The translations under genes and the position numbers were made by a program. From Mermis nigrescens (taxonomy: Eukaryota > Nematoda > Enoplea > Mermithida > Mermithidae): a DNA stretch of 64,000 nucleotides. Positions 11,153 through 21,549 of this stretch are shown one piece after another (the first letter of the stretch is position 1; each line of letters begins with the position of its first letter). The stretch is from the NCBI GenBank assembly GCA_036768485.1, contig JAVLUZ010000273.1:3887391-3951390 (forward strand). The letters are read 5' to 3'. The notes below the pieces were generated by a model. The model did not search any database and was not told the DNA's origin. It saw nothing but the letters and a program-made list of their open reading frames with translations.

Positions 11153-11722
11153 TAAGGTAGCTTTTTCCTAGTCCCCTCCTTTTACATCCTCAATAATCCA
11201 CAATTTGAAGTATATTCATTTTTTTGATCCATTGGAGCATTTTTCTTTGCTAGCACCCTACTTTTAATTAGCATGATTTGAGTACATCAGTCAGTAAACA
11301 CATACAGTAACATGGCACAATAATGACAGCAGTCCAGGAACGCGGAAAACAATATAGTTCTTAACATCAGCATTATCCTTTTTAAACAAGACTCAAGGGC
11401 TTAGTGATAATAGACTCAAGGGCTTTCTGACTCAGATTTCAATACTCCAGGGTTTGAGCCATTGAGCCAGGCATTAATCTGCAAGTGCTTTGACCCTAAG
11501 ATAGTGTAATCGGGCTTAAGTTTGAAGTGATTGCAGCTCATTTTCAAATTTTTTAGGTTAACATTTTTAGAATGATCTGAAATACGTGCATGCCATAAGC
11601 TTTTGGCCATTTTAGCTAGCTAAGGTATGATTTTGCATAAATTGTCTTTTTCTTCCTATGTTTGTTTTCTTCTGTCCTTCACGTTTAAAGGAGAAGTTTA
11701 ATCATTCCATTTCTCCGCACAG
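11153..11722. other. No gene seen
   Basis: AT-rich sequence with only short open frames (64 codons at 11416-11610 on the minus strand) that show no family features. A pyrimidine-rich stretch near 11640-11720 leads into the candidate exon that follows. Confidence 0.5.
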
Positions 11723-11945
11723 TTAAAAAAGAATGTGCTCAAAAGATACAACAGTCCAAAATGCGCAACAAGAAACAAAAGGTCAGCGGCTACGATCTAT
11801 TTGATGACGAAAAGGAGAATGCCAATGCCGATTCTTCAATGAATGTTCTCCAAAATCCTTATTGGGCAACCTGAATAAAAACCCGCAGCCAATCAATGAA
11901 AGGTCCGGCAATTTGATCAGCGAAAACGATCAAAAGCCCAGTATG
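11723..11945 (+). CDS. Candidate host exon, unknown protein
   Basis: A stretch bounded by a good acceptor (TTCTCCGCACAG before 11723) and a good donor (AGTATG followed by GTAAATG at 11946) is open in one frame up to about 11870. It encodes a charged protein segment including MRNKKQKVSGYDLFDDEKEN. A TGA closes that frame, but the next frame stays open to the donor (SLLGNLNKNPQPINERSGNL), so one indel seems to divide the exon. The composition suggests a disordered nuclear protein. I do not recognise the family. An alternative is that the ATG at 11761 is the start. Confidence 0.4.
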
Positions 11946-13985
11946 GTAAATGTATAACGAATAATTGTAATATTTTCTTTTAACTAATTTGTTTCGTGTC
12001 CGTATAGTTTGAATCGAGTAAATTTTGTTTAAGCGCGTGTATTCATCCACACTGCAAATAGGCATACCAATATATTTTGTCATTGTAAACAGCTTATTAT
12101 GCATCGTTAAAATAATTCAAACAGCGTTTGAAGAGTACGACATTTTGCAGTGCGCTGCGTTTAATGATCAGGGCCCAGTTGCAATAAACGTACTTAAGTA
12201 CGAGCTGGTGCTTAAGTACCAGTTTAAGCAACAGACTGTTGCTCAGACAGTTGCAATAAAATTGGAGCAGCTGCTTATCTTAAGCACGTGCTTTTAAGCA
12301 CATACTTAACCTTGTGCTTAATTTTGGACTGTTGCAATTAAGTAAGCACATGCTTATCTTGGTCCGAGCTGATGCTTTACTTTATGAGTTGTTGGAGGCA
12401 TTCATAAGTACCAGCTTGGCCGCGTTGACTAATATTTTCCATGACTTCGCAGACACATTCATTAGATATTTTAGCTGAAAAATCCATCAAAATATGCAAG
12501 AAAACCTAAAAATTTTCAATAAGTGCCTGTTTAAGTAAAGTAAGTTAGAATGCGAAATGCGAAATAAAAAGGCAGTTTTATAGGTCATTTTGATATAGAT
12601 CAATTTTTATTTACTATTTTCATTCCTCCCCCAGCCAACCCTGACCTTGTGCATCTATTGTGCAGAGCCATTTTTTATATCTCATGTCTTTTAAAAATGT
12701 GGGGACGAATTGAGGGAACAAAAGTTTAAGGACCCTTTGTTTAGGAGTGACAATTTCATAAAGCAATAATTGGCTATTTTCGTCTGGAAAAAAGTGAATC
12801 TTACCTCTTATAAAACAAAATAAAATCAATAAGAAGACGAAGAAATCGGGTGACAATCCTTAACGGATAAATTAGCGATTCTAAAACATTAAAGGACAAA
12901 TGTAACATAACTATCCCCCGTGCCTACACATAAGCGTGGGGGGAGGTTGGGAGGGGGGAGTTTGGACCTTCGAATAACCGGTGGCCCCCACTCCCAAAAA
13001 TCAATATACTCCCTGAATTGAATTTTAGGTGTTATTTCCAGCAATTATACCTCATCAAACTCCTCCCCCCAATGTACGGCTTTGTGCAGTATAGTCATAA
13101 TACTCAAGTACTCCGATCACAAAGCATAAATTTTCCTTGAAGTAGCTAGTATTCAATAAGCTGCATAAGGAGATTATTTATAACTGCAGCGCACACGAGC
13201 ATGGGGTCTGGGTTGTCTAGACACCCTCTCAAAATTAATACACGCCAGTGTTTAATGCCTGTTGCTATTTTTGGCGATTTTGCCCCAGCGCCCCTGCCCC
13301 AGAATATGTCTGCTACCCATTTATTGATTACTATTCACCATCACGAATCCACCGAATCGTGGGTCTTATTGGGGCGAATTATTGGAAAAAATGTTGCCTT
13401 CAAATCGCCGTGATTGAGTGTTTTGGTCTACTTCGAGTACATTTATAGACAAGTTATAATTTATGTGTATTCAAGATTATTTTGGATTATTTTTGTCATA
13501 AATTTTCAATCTGTATGAGTTAGGCATCCCCAAACCTCACACGCTTTCCTGGTTTTCATCATTGATGCACAGCATAGCCGATCTGTGGGAAGAAATTCAG
13601 GCGGTGTAAGGAGGTCAACAATGACCTTTTATAGCATTAAAACTAAGTTTGCCACCGTTTTTGATCAATTTCAAGCATTCTCCAAAAAAGCTTCAATTTC
13701 CATCCGAACTTCATTTAGCTTCATTTTCCTCAGAAAATTTCCCATTTATTAATTCTAGTAGGTCTGGCACGACTTCCCCAGAACCCCTTAACGTTCAAAT
13801 CTAGTCATCATTACTTTATAACACAATAAAGTGGCCAAATAAGCTAAAGAGATTATTCATGGAATATTTATAGTGTTTTGTCCTTGCTGCAGCCTAATGC
13901 GACTGAGCTTTAGGCGAGCGTCATGTAAAATTAGCGAGCGTTTCTGCAAATTCGACTGCAAAAATCGATTTAAAACGCGGCTTCC
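11946..13985. other. No gene seen; repeat remnants
   Basis: Apart from the hairpin-rich repeat near 12150-12420 I see only short frames without family features. The sequence has G- and C-runs around 12920-13080, typical of decayed transposon ends. Confidence 0.45.
12150..12420. repeat. Imperfect inverted-repeat element remnant
   Basis: The stretch opens with GGGCCCAGTTGCAATAAACG and contains many mutually inverted GTGCTTAAG / CTTAAGCAC words plus GACAGTTGCAATAAA and its complement ACTGTTGCAATTAAG. This looks like an eroded MITE. No target duplication was found. Confidence 0.4.
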
Positions 13986-14189
13986 TCAATAGGCATTGAT
14001 ATCAATGTTCGATAATGACAAAACTTTGAGGTTGGATCTTTCCAGGGCATCGGTGATGTAGCGGTGGTGTTTTCCCTTTAGGGCGAGACTTCCTTTGTGA
14101 CGTACGACCATCAAATCGACCTTGGGGCCTCCTACAATGGGGAATAGCGCTGGGTCACTGTTGGGGTTGCCGGCAGAAAAAAAGACCAC
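13986..14189 (-). CDS. Possible exon, leucine-repeat-like
   Basis: An open frame of 67 codons contains VFFSAGNPNSDPALFP, VDLMVVRHKGSLALKGKHHR and the leucine-patterned ALERSNLKVLSLSNIDI before a stop. It lies just downstream, on the same strand, of the F-box fragment at 14284-14376. F-box proteins often carry leucine repeats, so it may be a later exon of that gene. I could not find splice sites that join the two in frame, so the link is weak. Confidence 0.25.
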   Translation of the reverse strand: MVFFSAGNPNSDPALFPIVGGPKVDLMVVRHKGSLALKGKHHRYITDALERSNLKVLSLSNIDINAY

Positions 14190-14283
14190 TCATGTAATTA
14201 TTGTATCAAATACTTTCGATAATCTTGACGTGTAAAGTCAGCTTCTGTTTAATCAGGCCAATAAAATTTTGCAAAACATACAG

Positions 14284-14376
14284 CTAACACTTGCACACAG
14301 ATTTGCAGGTGACTCGTTCATTGATTCCCAAGTACGAGAAAATTAGCAAGAGAACGTGATAGGGCAAGTTTTCCAT
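14284..14376 (-). CDS. F-box motif, first exon or fragment
   Basis: The ATG at 14376 opens MENLPYHVLLLIFSYLGINE, followed by RVTCKSVCKC and a stop. LPxxVLLxIFSYL and VCK are the conserved core of an F-box, which binds Skp1 in SCF ubiquitin ligases. The usual Trp after VCK is missing because the frame ends. A donor-like GTGTTA after TGCAA would allow splicing to a next exon. The piece is either exon 1 of a host F-box gene or a decayed fragment. It starts 118 bases from the divergent TBP-like gene. Confidence 0.55.
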   Translation of the reverse strand: MENLPYHVLLLIFSYLGINERVTCKSVCKC

Positions 14377-14494
14377 TCTTGAGAAATACGTAAAAATGAT
14401 GAAAACATGACCTTTTCTAGTCTGCTTTGTAGCTATAAAACTTGTAGCTACAAGTTGAAGTATAAATTTAAAAAATTCAAAAGTTCCCGCTATA

Positions 14495-14999
14495 ATGTCT
14501 CTGTGCGACGTTGTCTGCAGTACTGATTTGAAAACTCCTCTGGGTTTAGGAGAAATTGCAGAAGTGCATAATTTACGCATGCATAATCGGTTCCCAGGGT
14601 TGAGCCTAAAGCTGATTGACCTAAAAGCAACGATTCTGCTTTTCAATTCAGGCAAGATGGTCTCTATGGGGACAAAAAAGCTCCAAAGAAGGATGCCAAG
14701 ACTTGCTTTAAGCCATCAAAACGTTGAAGATACCTAATACTCGCGTTTTGCACTTCAAAGTGCACAATTTTGTTGGTTCTTGCAAAGGCGATAAACCCGT
14801 CGATTTGTCTAAACTGTATAAGAAATGCTCTACCTACTGTTTTTATGAGCAAGAAATCTTTCCAGGGCTCACTCTTACTTTGTTTAAACCCGCCTTTACT
14901 GCTGTTCTTTTTCATACGGGCAAATTTTTTGTTACAGGTGCAAAGCATAAATATGAACTGTTTCGGGCATTTGCTATTGTGCATTGTATTTTAGAATAA
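14495..14999 (+). pseudogene. TATA-binding-protein-like gene, intronless, one frameshift
   Basis: Two direct structural repeats of the TBP saddle are visible. Repeat 1 (14495-14737) has CDVVCSTDLKTPLGLGEI, NRFPGLSLKLI and LLFNSGKMVSMGTKK. Repeat 2 (14740-14999) has FKVHNFVGSC, EIFPGLTLTLFKP and VLFHTGKFFVTGAKH. They align with the TBP blocks (NxVSTVNLG, FPGLxxR, LIFxSGKxVxTGAK, FKIQNMVGSC). The four Phe residues that in TBP kink the TATA DNA appear at matching places. About 167 codons correspond to the bare TBP core. The two repeats are in different frames, with a shift near 14720. There is no intron. It may be a diverged TBP-related factor, a retrocopy, or a gene captured from a large DNA virus. 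TBP identity is firm; origin is not. Confidence 0.75.
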
Positions 15000-15016
15000 A
15001 GGAAAAAATTTTTCAG

Positions 15017-15373
15017 ATGGACAAAATTGCAACGAATTATATACAGCGATTTCCTCATCTATATATTATGGGCGCACGATTCGATGATTTGTTGTATTGA
15101 GAAATCGTAGAACACGTGCAAGAGGTCAAAAAGGAAATCAAACCCTTCGATATGGACGTTGAGACAGCTACAACAGCCAATTACGCGAAATTCGCCAATG
15201 ATGTTATGCGATCGGGCACAACAAAGCAACGTTTATATACGCTCTTAGCTTACACAGATATTTTAGCCAAAAATTGGGAACGCAAAAATATGGATATTGA
15301 AATTTTATTATACTCGTTCAAATGCTACTTCAAGCTACATCCAGCCATGTGGTTCATTACACAGTACGTCTAA
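15017..15373 (+). pseudogene. Unrecognised open frame just downstream of the TBP-like gene
   Basis: The frame starts MDKIATNYIQRFPHLYIMGA 17 bases after the TBP-like stop and runs 118 codons, with one internal TGA at codon 28. The remainder (EVKKEIKPFDMDVETA, NYAKFANDVMRSGTTKQRLY, ILLYSFKCYFKLHPAMWF) looks like a mostly helical protein with regularly spaced hydrophobic residues. I do not recognise it. The spacing of helices faintly recalls Bcl-2-type folds, which is not a claim. The tight spacing to the upstream gene on the same strand is unlike a normal animal gene pair. The sequence before the ATG, TTTTTCAG, could also be a splice acceptor. Confidence 0.4.
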
Positions 15374-17808
15374 GCCATTTCCTACCTAATTAGCATGCGC
15401 CCGTTTTACCTAAACCCAACGGCCCGTGTAAGGGCCAAATCAGCAATGGGAAACTACAATTTTTTCAATTGTGTAGGTACATATTATGCACGCACAACTG
15501 TACAATATGCATGTATTGCTATTTCATTCCTCGGTGAGCGGGGCTTCGCCAATCGGCGTGTCAGCAGTAAGCGATCAATTGGTGGGAGGGCGGAGCTTCT
15601 AACACAAAACATAGCTGCATATACTTTGTGTTGCAGGCTAGGATTACAGCTTATACTGCTAACGTTCGTGTTTATGTAAATAGGCGAAAAGGCAAAATCG
15701 AAGGCTAACAAAGCGGTTCTATGCAATAGCATGATCAAAACCAGTCAAAACCGTTTTAAGATCCAGACATAGCAGACAGACGTCAGCCAAGAATGGAAAC
15801 TTAAGATTAATTAAGCCTCCCACACTCAGAACATCAGAAAACAGGAGACTGCGCGCAAAATATACCCAAACAACTGACATTGTTTACTAACTTTTGGGTC
15901 ATGTGAGTAACTCATGGAATAGGTTACTCGAGGCCTAAAGCGTAAAATATAAGGTGACAAAAAACGCGCATGTAAGCAGACCAAAGCAAACCTGAGAACA
16001 GGTGGGCAAAGGATATACAAAAATGAGTCATCAAAACGACACCATGCGCGTCCACCGATTTTATTTTAAAAGCGGCGCGACTCAAAGATTTGGCTCTTCC
16101 TACCTTTGTCTCGTGTCTGGTCATTGCCTTGTTGTCCCAGCCTGAAGTCCCGGTGTTAGCCTTATTGCATGCATTAGAAGATCAAAATCACTGACGCTTT
16201 AGCTAATCCTAGCTAGCGCAATCAGAACCCACAGTTGCGCCCTCATTTCCGCCTAGCTTAAGCTCATGTCGAATTATTAAATGATTTGAAAGTTTTTATT
16301 TATTTCTCAAATAAAATTATACATTTTTAATCCGTTGTTGTTATCCTATCAATGCAAGCAAACGCAGGATTGTCCCCAAACAAAATTTGGCGAGTTTAAG
16401 CTAAAAGTCACGATTAATTAATAAGGCGGAAAGTGGGCATGACAAAACGCCGCCTTTCAAAAAATTTTCATTTTCTACTTTTATTCCTTTTTTTCATCGA
16501 AACATTTTTACCTGCTAATCTGATATATTATCGTAATCTGTCAGCTTGCTGTCAATAAAACTTCTTAAAATTTGAGCTTAAATTTATATGAAGCAGTCTG
16601 ATTATATTTATTATGAATGAAAGAAGTAGCCAATATCACCAAAGTCACATAATGACAAAGTAGATAGGTACCAAATAGAAAATTTTAACAATAGAAATGA
16701 CACTCGGAACACCAATTTTGAAGAAAGATACATACATAACCACACTTTTGACAATAACCTCTTTTAAAATGCAATTGTTTAGAGTTCAAATATTTAGGGC
16801 TCCAATTTTTTAGTATTCTTGAAATGAAAAACCAATCAGTGGCGGATCCTGGATTTTCTGACAGGGTTGGGGGCTAAACCCCAAATTTTCTTTCTAGTGT
16901 CAAAAATTGTTATAAAATCTGACTATTATACTTGAAGTATCGTTTTTTTGCCATCTTCTGATAAACAGAATCATTAGTGAGCCAAAAACTATAGAAATTT
17001 GATGAAAGTGTCCTAAAAACGCACTCAATTAGTTGCTAAAATCGGCGGGAAGCGCCAGGGAAAATCATTGTAAGTAAAAATTCCTCATCTATAGATAAAC
17101 TATTCTTTTGACATTAAAATAAGGTTTCCAGAGCAACAAGACAGTCAGTGTTATTATTGAGTATACCCGTTGCGAAGCGCTTGAAATTTTTCAAAGATCA
17201 CGAGAAAATAACTAAAATCATAGAAGGACACCTTATACTCTGTAGCACCAAATTATTTTTTGACAACAAGTAGACCGGCTGCGCCTCGCCTCTTCTAAAT
17301 CCACGCTTCGAAAAACGATGCCTTGTGAGAAGCCAAAAACGCTAGGTCTGAATTTCAGAAGCCTTTTTAAACTTTTTCTACTCTTAAGCTGTCATTCATA
17401 ATGCAATAAGAAATCTTTCCATTGCAAATCTGTCTCTCACTCCCATTTTTCGAAAATTCCATTAGTTTCAAATTCATTTAGAGTCTTAAATTTTCATGTT
17501 ATTACTTATTTCACTGAAGGAGACGTGTGATTTCCCAGGTTATACTAATTGTGGTGCAACAATTCGGGAGAGAAAGTAACTAAGGTTAATTATTGAGTAA
17601 GCTGGATATAGGAATGTGAAGTTTAAAAGCATTTTTATCTGTATAAGTTCATTTTCAAATTTTATTCGCTGCGTCGAAATTATGACTGTGGAAACAAATA
17701 CAAATGCGTGCATACAAATTTTCTCAGAGAATATGCAATAATAAGAGATAACCTGCACGGTATACTAGGAACCTGCTAAACCTTGCATTTTATAACATCA
17801 TTCAGTCG
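15374..17808. other. No gene seen; one hAT-type end
   Basis: A frame at 15395-15679 (94 codons) follows the previous one closely but shows no family features. At 16843 the sequence CAGTGGCGGATCCTGG matches the terminal motif of the hAT-type element at 58093, so a degraded relative starts there. Its other end was not found. GCGAAGCGC words near 17050 and 17170 are shared with hAT interiors elsewhere. Confidence 0.4.
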
Positions 17809-18030
17809 TTAAATATATACACACGAAATAGGAACACATGCAAAGGAATAATTGTGCCTTTGTTCGGATATTTGTATCTTACGCATAGTCTGATTAATCC
17901 AGTTCAATCGCGTTGGAACAAACTCAAAATAACAAGTTTGAACTCGTTTCATATCCCCAGCAACAACTACAGCCATCAGTATATAGCGACCATCAGCTTC
18001 ACGACAAAATACAGCACTACCAGAATCACC
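17809..18030 (-). CDS. Trypsin-like serine protease, C-terminal exon (active-site Ser)
   Basis: After an acceptor (CTATCTCTTCAG) the exon starts exactly at GDSGSAVFC, which carries the nucleophilic Ser of chymotrypsin-family proteases, with a GS in place of the usual GG. The following YILMAVVVAGD, QTCYFEFVPTRLNWINQTM corresponds to the last strand and C-terminal helix (typically VxxWG, PxVYTRVxxYxxWI). The frame closes after PISCVYI. It is on the same strand as, and downstream of, the Asp-bearing exon at 38275-38534, so the two are probably exons of one host gene. The exon holding the Cys/Tyr block between them was not found. Confidence 0.75.
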   Translation of the reverse strand, partial: GDSGSAVFCREADGRYILMAVVVAGDMKRVQTCYFEFVPTRLNWINQTMRKIQISEQRHNYSFACVPISCVYI

Positions 18031-19606
18031 CTGAAGAGATAGCATAATTTTGTTCACAATTTAATTACGCATGACTACCGAACCCCCTACAAAAATCTAT
18101 ATTTGTGTGTTACATCATGATTTTGACTGCCATTGTTTGAGATTTGTTAAAATTTTGGTCACCTGTCGTCTTTCTATGTATTGCAGCCTTTTCTTTACAC
18201 TCCGTTTGGACGTTGCTTTTGGCACAAAATTCCTTCATTGAATGATATTACAAACTTTGTACACATATCTAGATATATGGGTACCCCTGATGTCTTCAGT
18301 CGTAGAATTGTTTGCAGGCCACATGTTTTTGCTACTCTGTCTGCACATGCCAAAATTGAAAGAATTCGTCAAAAGGTTGTGCGAAAAAAGACTTATTTGT
18401 ACAAGGTTTCAACCTTTAAACTGGATTAGGAGAGCCTATAAACAAGCCGCCATAGCTCAAACTACTAGCAGCTGGCTAAAAGCATTCACACAATATGACA
18501 TTTCATCAATAATGCGAGTGTTTTCTTAATATTAGTCTAACATTTAACGTGTGACAATAAATGCAGCTTTTCCAAACCACCCTGATATCTAAAATTGCAT
18601 CTCTGAGGAAATAAGAGACCACACATGGGCATACGGGTCTGTGGGAAGGGTATATGTACATATTCCTTATAAGTTTGAGAACCCCCTGCAGATTATTGTA
18701 CACCCCCAGTATATATTTTTTTAGTAAAATTTTTGGCAATATTTGGCTATTCTACCCCAATCCCCCAGCATTTTCTTGCTGCCTATGATGCAGAAGACTG
18801 GGCCTAGAAAATCTTTTAAATATTTTTTACCTGGAATAGATGGGATTCAAGATGGATTCAAATACTATATTAAGTTATAGTGAGTGGTTTTATGCTCATG
18901 AGCTACTATGCGCAATATCATGCTTTGTTGTTATGTCTTAAATAAGGTATGTAACAGCTCAATGTTTTCAGAATGTGATTGACAGCCATTTTCTTGGTAA
19001 GAATTATGCAAATGACCTTCAAGTTTTAATCAAAATAGTCGCATATACCTTAATGTGGCTTGAAAGGCCTATACATTTGCTAGAAATGGATGGGTTAAAG
19101 ATATTAAACTTTGATAGGACAACTGATTTCAAGTGGAGCTGGGATTCCTGATTCCTAGATTGTGTGGTTCAAACTGCTGTTGCAATTGATATACTTGTAC
19201 ATCAACTGAAAATTTCTAAGTACGAGTTTTTTCAGAAGTAGGCTAGATGATGTATTTCTCATGATTTGCTACCCTTATAAACGATGTCTTTTATGGCCAA
19301 TCAGAATCAATTGGGGACGAATTCAGAGACGTACAAAAATAAGCAGCAACATAATTTTGCAAGGCTGATAGGACAAAATCGCGGTAAAGTGCTAAAACGT
19401 TAATTGCAATGTCTACCGAGCAATGTGGGGTTTCTTCTCATTCTCGAGATTCAATCCCTCAAGCCTATGTGTGAGAGCAACTTCTTCCTTGGCTTATTAT
19501 TAGGCAAGATAATAAAATGAAGTTGTATTCTATCAAGTAATATGTCTTTTTTGGTTTGAAAATCTTTCCAAGCGACACACCTCTCAGGATAGTTTTCACT
19601 ATTTAC
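18031..19606 (-). other. Intron of the serine protease gene, proximal part
   Basis: No coding sequence recognised. A short stretch near 18750-18790 (CCCCCAGCATTTTCTTGCTGCC) matches in reverse the start of the dispersed family seen at 44520. Confidence 0.5.
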
Positions 19607-21541
19607 TAGGGATGGACTGGATCAATAATTTTTAAAATTTCGGGTCCGAGTCCGGATCCTAGTCTTTCAAAATGTGCTTAGTCTTTCAAAATGAGATAGC
19701 AACGCTATCAGACAACCTCGATGGTGAAGGATGAAGAATAGATAACTTTTATGCTTGAATCTACGACGCTAAACCAAGAGACACTGTACGACTTTTCTTA
19801 GATCTTTCCGGTTTTATACTTAAAAACATCTCTGCCTTTCCACCAGAAGCGATCGTACAGTGCACTTGGCTTTCAGCCATTAATTTTCCAATTTTTTAGT
19901 ATCGTACATGCATTAGAGGGATGGACCGGATCCAAAATTTTTAAAATGATTCGGGTTCGGGTCCAGGTCCGGATCTTAGTCTTTCAAAATGTCGGGTCCG
20001 GGTCCGGGTCCGAATCTTAGTCTTTCGAAATTTCAGGTCCGGGTCCGGATCCGGGTCCAAAGGTACTCTAAACTGTGCAATAATTATTTATATCTGCTGT
20101 TATATTACATTATTATATTCATTGTTTTTAGATACGATGGGGCTGGTAACATCAGTGTTTTTTGTACAATGTCCCTTTATACATGTACAAAGATGGTCAC
20201 CAAAAGCCTTTGTACATTCAAATTTTTGTGTACTATAATATAGTACGGTAGCGATTTTAGTGCGGTAAAATAGGGTTTTCGATCTTTAGTAGTGTATTTC
20301 ATCTAATCTCTGGGGTTCTGACGTCAAAAATTAATAAAAATTGTCTCAAAACGGCGCCAAGCGCCGAATAATTTGACATTTTTCTATTCTATACTGCAAA
20401 TTCTGCTATTTTAAAGATATGTAGGATAGACAATTACTCATTTCGGCGCGAAGCGTCGAAAATTTTTCAGAATTTTACATCTTTTTACAGTTTTTGTCTT
20501 CCCAAAAATCTTTATACATTTTGTACACACCAATTTTCGGGTACTATAATATGGTACAGTAGCGATTTTAGTTTGGTACAAAAAACAACACTGGGTACGT
20601 GATCAGAAATCATAAATAATAAACGAATAATACTTTTCAAATGAAGGTTAAGCTATCTTCGTACCTATTGGCTCATGATAAATGTATTTGCATGATGTGC
20701 ATAGCTCATTAAAACGTTTTTTCGAAAGTTCATGAAGTGGAACTGTGACGACTTAACAACTTTGTTTTTTCCAGACAATGAGATGAATTAAAGGCTGCAT
20801 CTGCATATTGTCCCTAGTTTAATGGTGCTCTGGTATATCAATTCTTATCAAGAGAGTTTTTTCCAATTTTTCAATACTTATAGTATAAGCTATTTCGAAT
20901 CTCATCATATCAAAACTAAGCCTTCCGAGCGTCACTCTGCCATCATGATTAGTACTCTATTTGAATAGATGCAAATAAAAATATACAAAATATTTTCGCT
21001 CCAAAATCCGCGCTTCTGTGTTTATTCTAGAAAACAGTTTACCTCAATAGAAAATACATGATGCATAATACCGCACGAATAAAAGAAGTACCAAAACATA
21101 TTAGATTTAAATGTGATTGCGACAGCCTAGGTCCGCCGGCTCGATGTCATCCACATAATGTTATAATGTTTAAGCATTACAGTTGTATGCCTTAACCATA
21201 TCGCTACATTTAATGAAATTCAGGAGGAAATATTCATCTGTCCGATTTGTTAAACCTCATTCACTCACTGCTATATAAACCCTCGCATAAGCATATTTCA
21301 ATTTTTCTAAGCAGCAATTCTTGGGACTGAATACTCATTTCTCACTTTACTCAGAAAACAATTTGAGTCGGTTCCTAAAAATTCATAATTTTTGGGTCCG
21401 GATCTTTACTTTCGAAAATTTTGGGTCCAGGTCCAATCTTTACTTTTGGGAATTTCTGGGTCCGGATCCAAGTCCGGATCCAGAAAAATCGTAGGATAGT
21501 GCCGGATCCGGGTTAGGATACTTGGACCTGGTCTATCCCTA
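19607..21541. mobile_element. Non-autonomous hAT element
   Basis: The ends are TAGGGATGGACTGGATC on the left and, in reverse complement, TAGGGATAGACCAGGTCC on the right. They are flanked by near-identical 8-bp duplications CTATTTAC (19599-19606) and TTATTTAC (21542-21549), the length made by hAT transposases. Both subterminal regions carry GGGTCCGGATCC tandem words. No transposase frame remains. A MITE lies inside at 20153-20593. Confidence 0.8.
20153..20593. mobile_element. MITE, copy 1 (inside hAT)
   Basis: The ends CAGTGTTTTTTGTACA and ...GGTACAAAAAACAACACTG are inverted repeats. The interior (TACATGTACAAAGATGG, TATGGTACAGTAGCGATTTTAG, GGCGCCAAGCGCC) matches the copies at 29123-29637 and 58336-58778. 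The flanking 8-mers agree only in their first four bases here. Confidence 0.7.
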
Positions 21542-21549
21542 TTATTTAC

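Noticed and set aside
15395..15679. A third gene after the orphan frame
   Set aside because: It starts shortly after the previous stop, but has no family features and the opposite strand is open as well.
16843..17300. Complete hAT element starting CAGTGGCGGATCC
   Set aside because: Only the left end is recognisable; no right end or duplication was found.
18181..18529. Two overlapping plus-strand frames next to the protease exon
   Set aside because: No family features, no splice logic, and they lie in an intron on the opposite strand.
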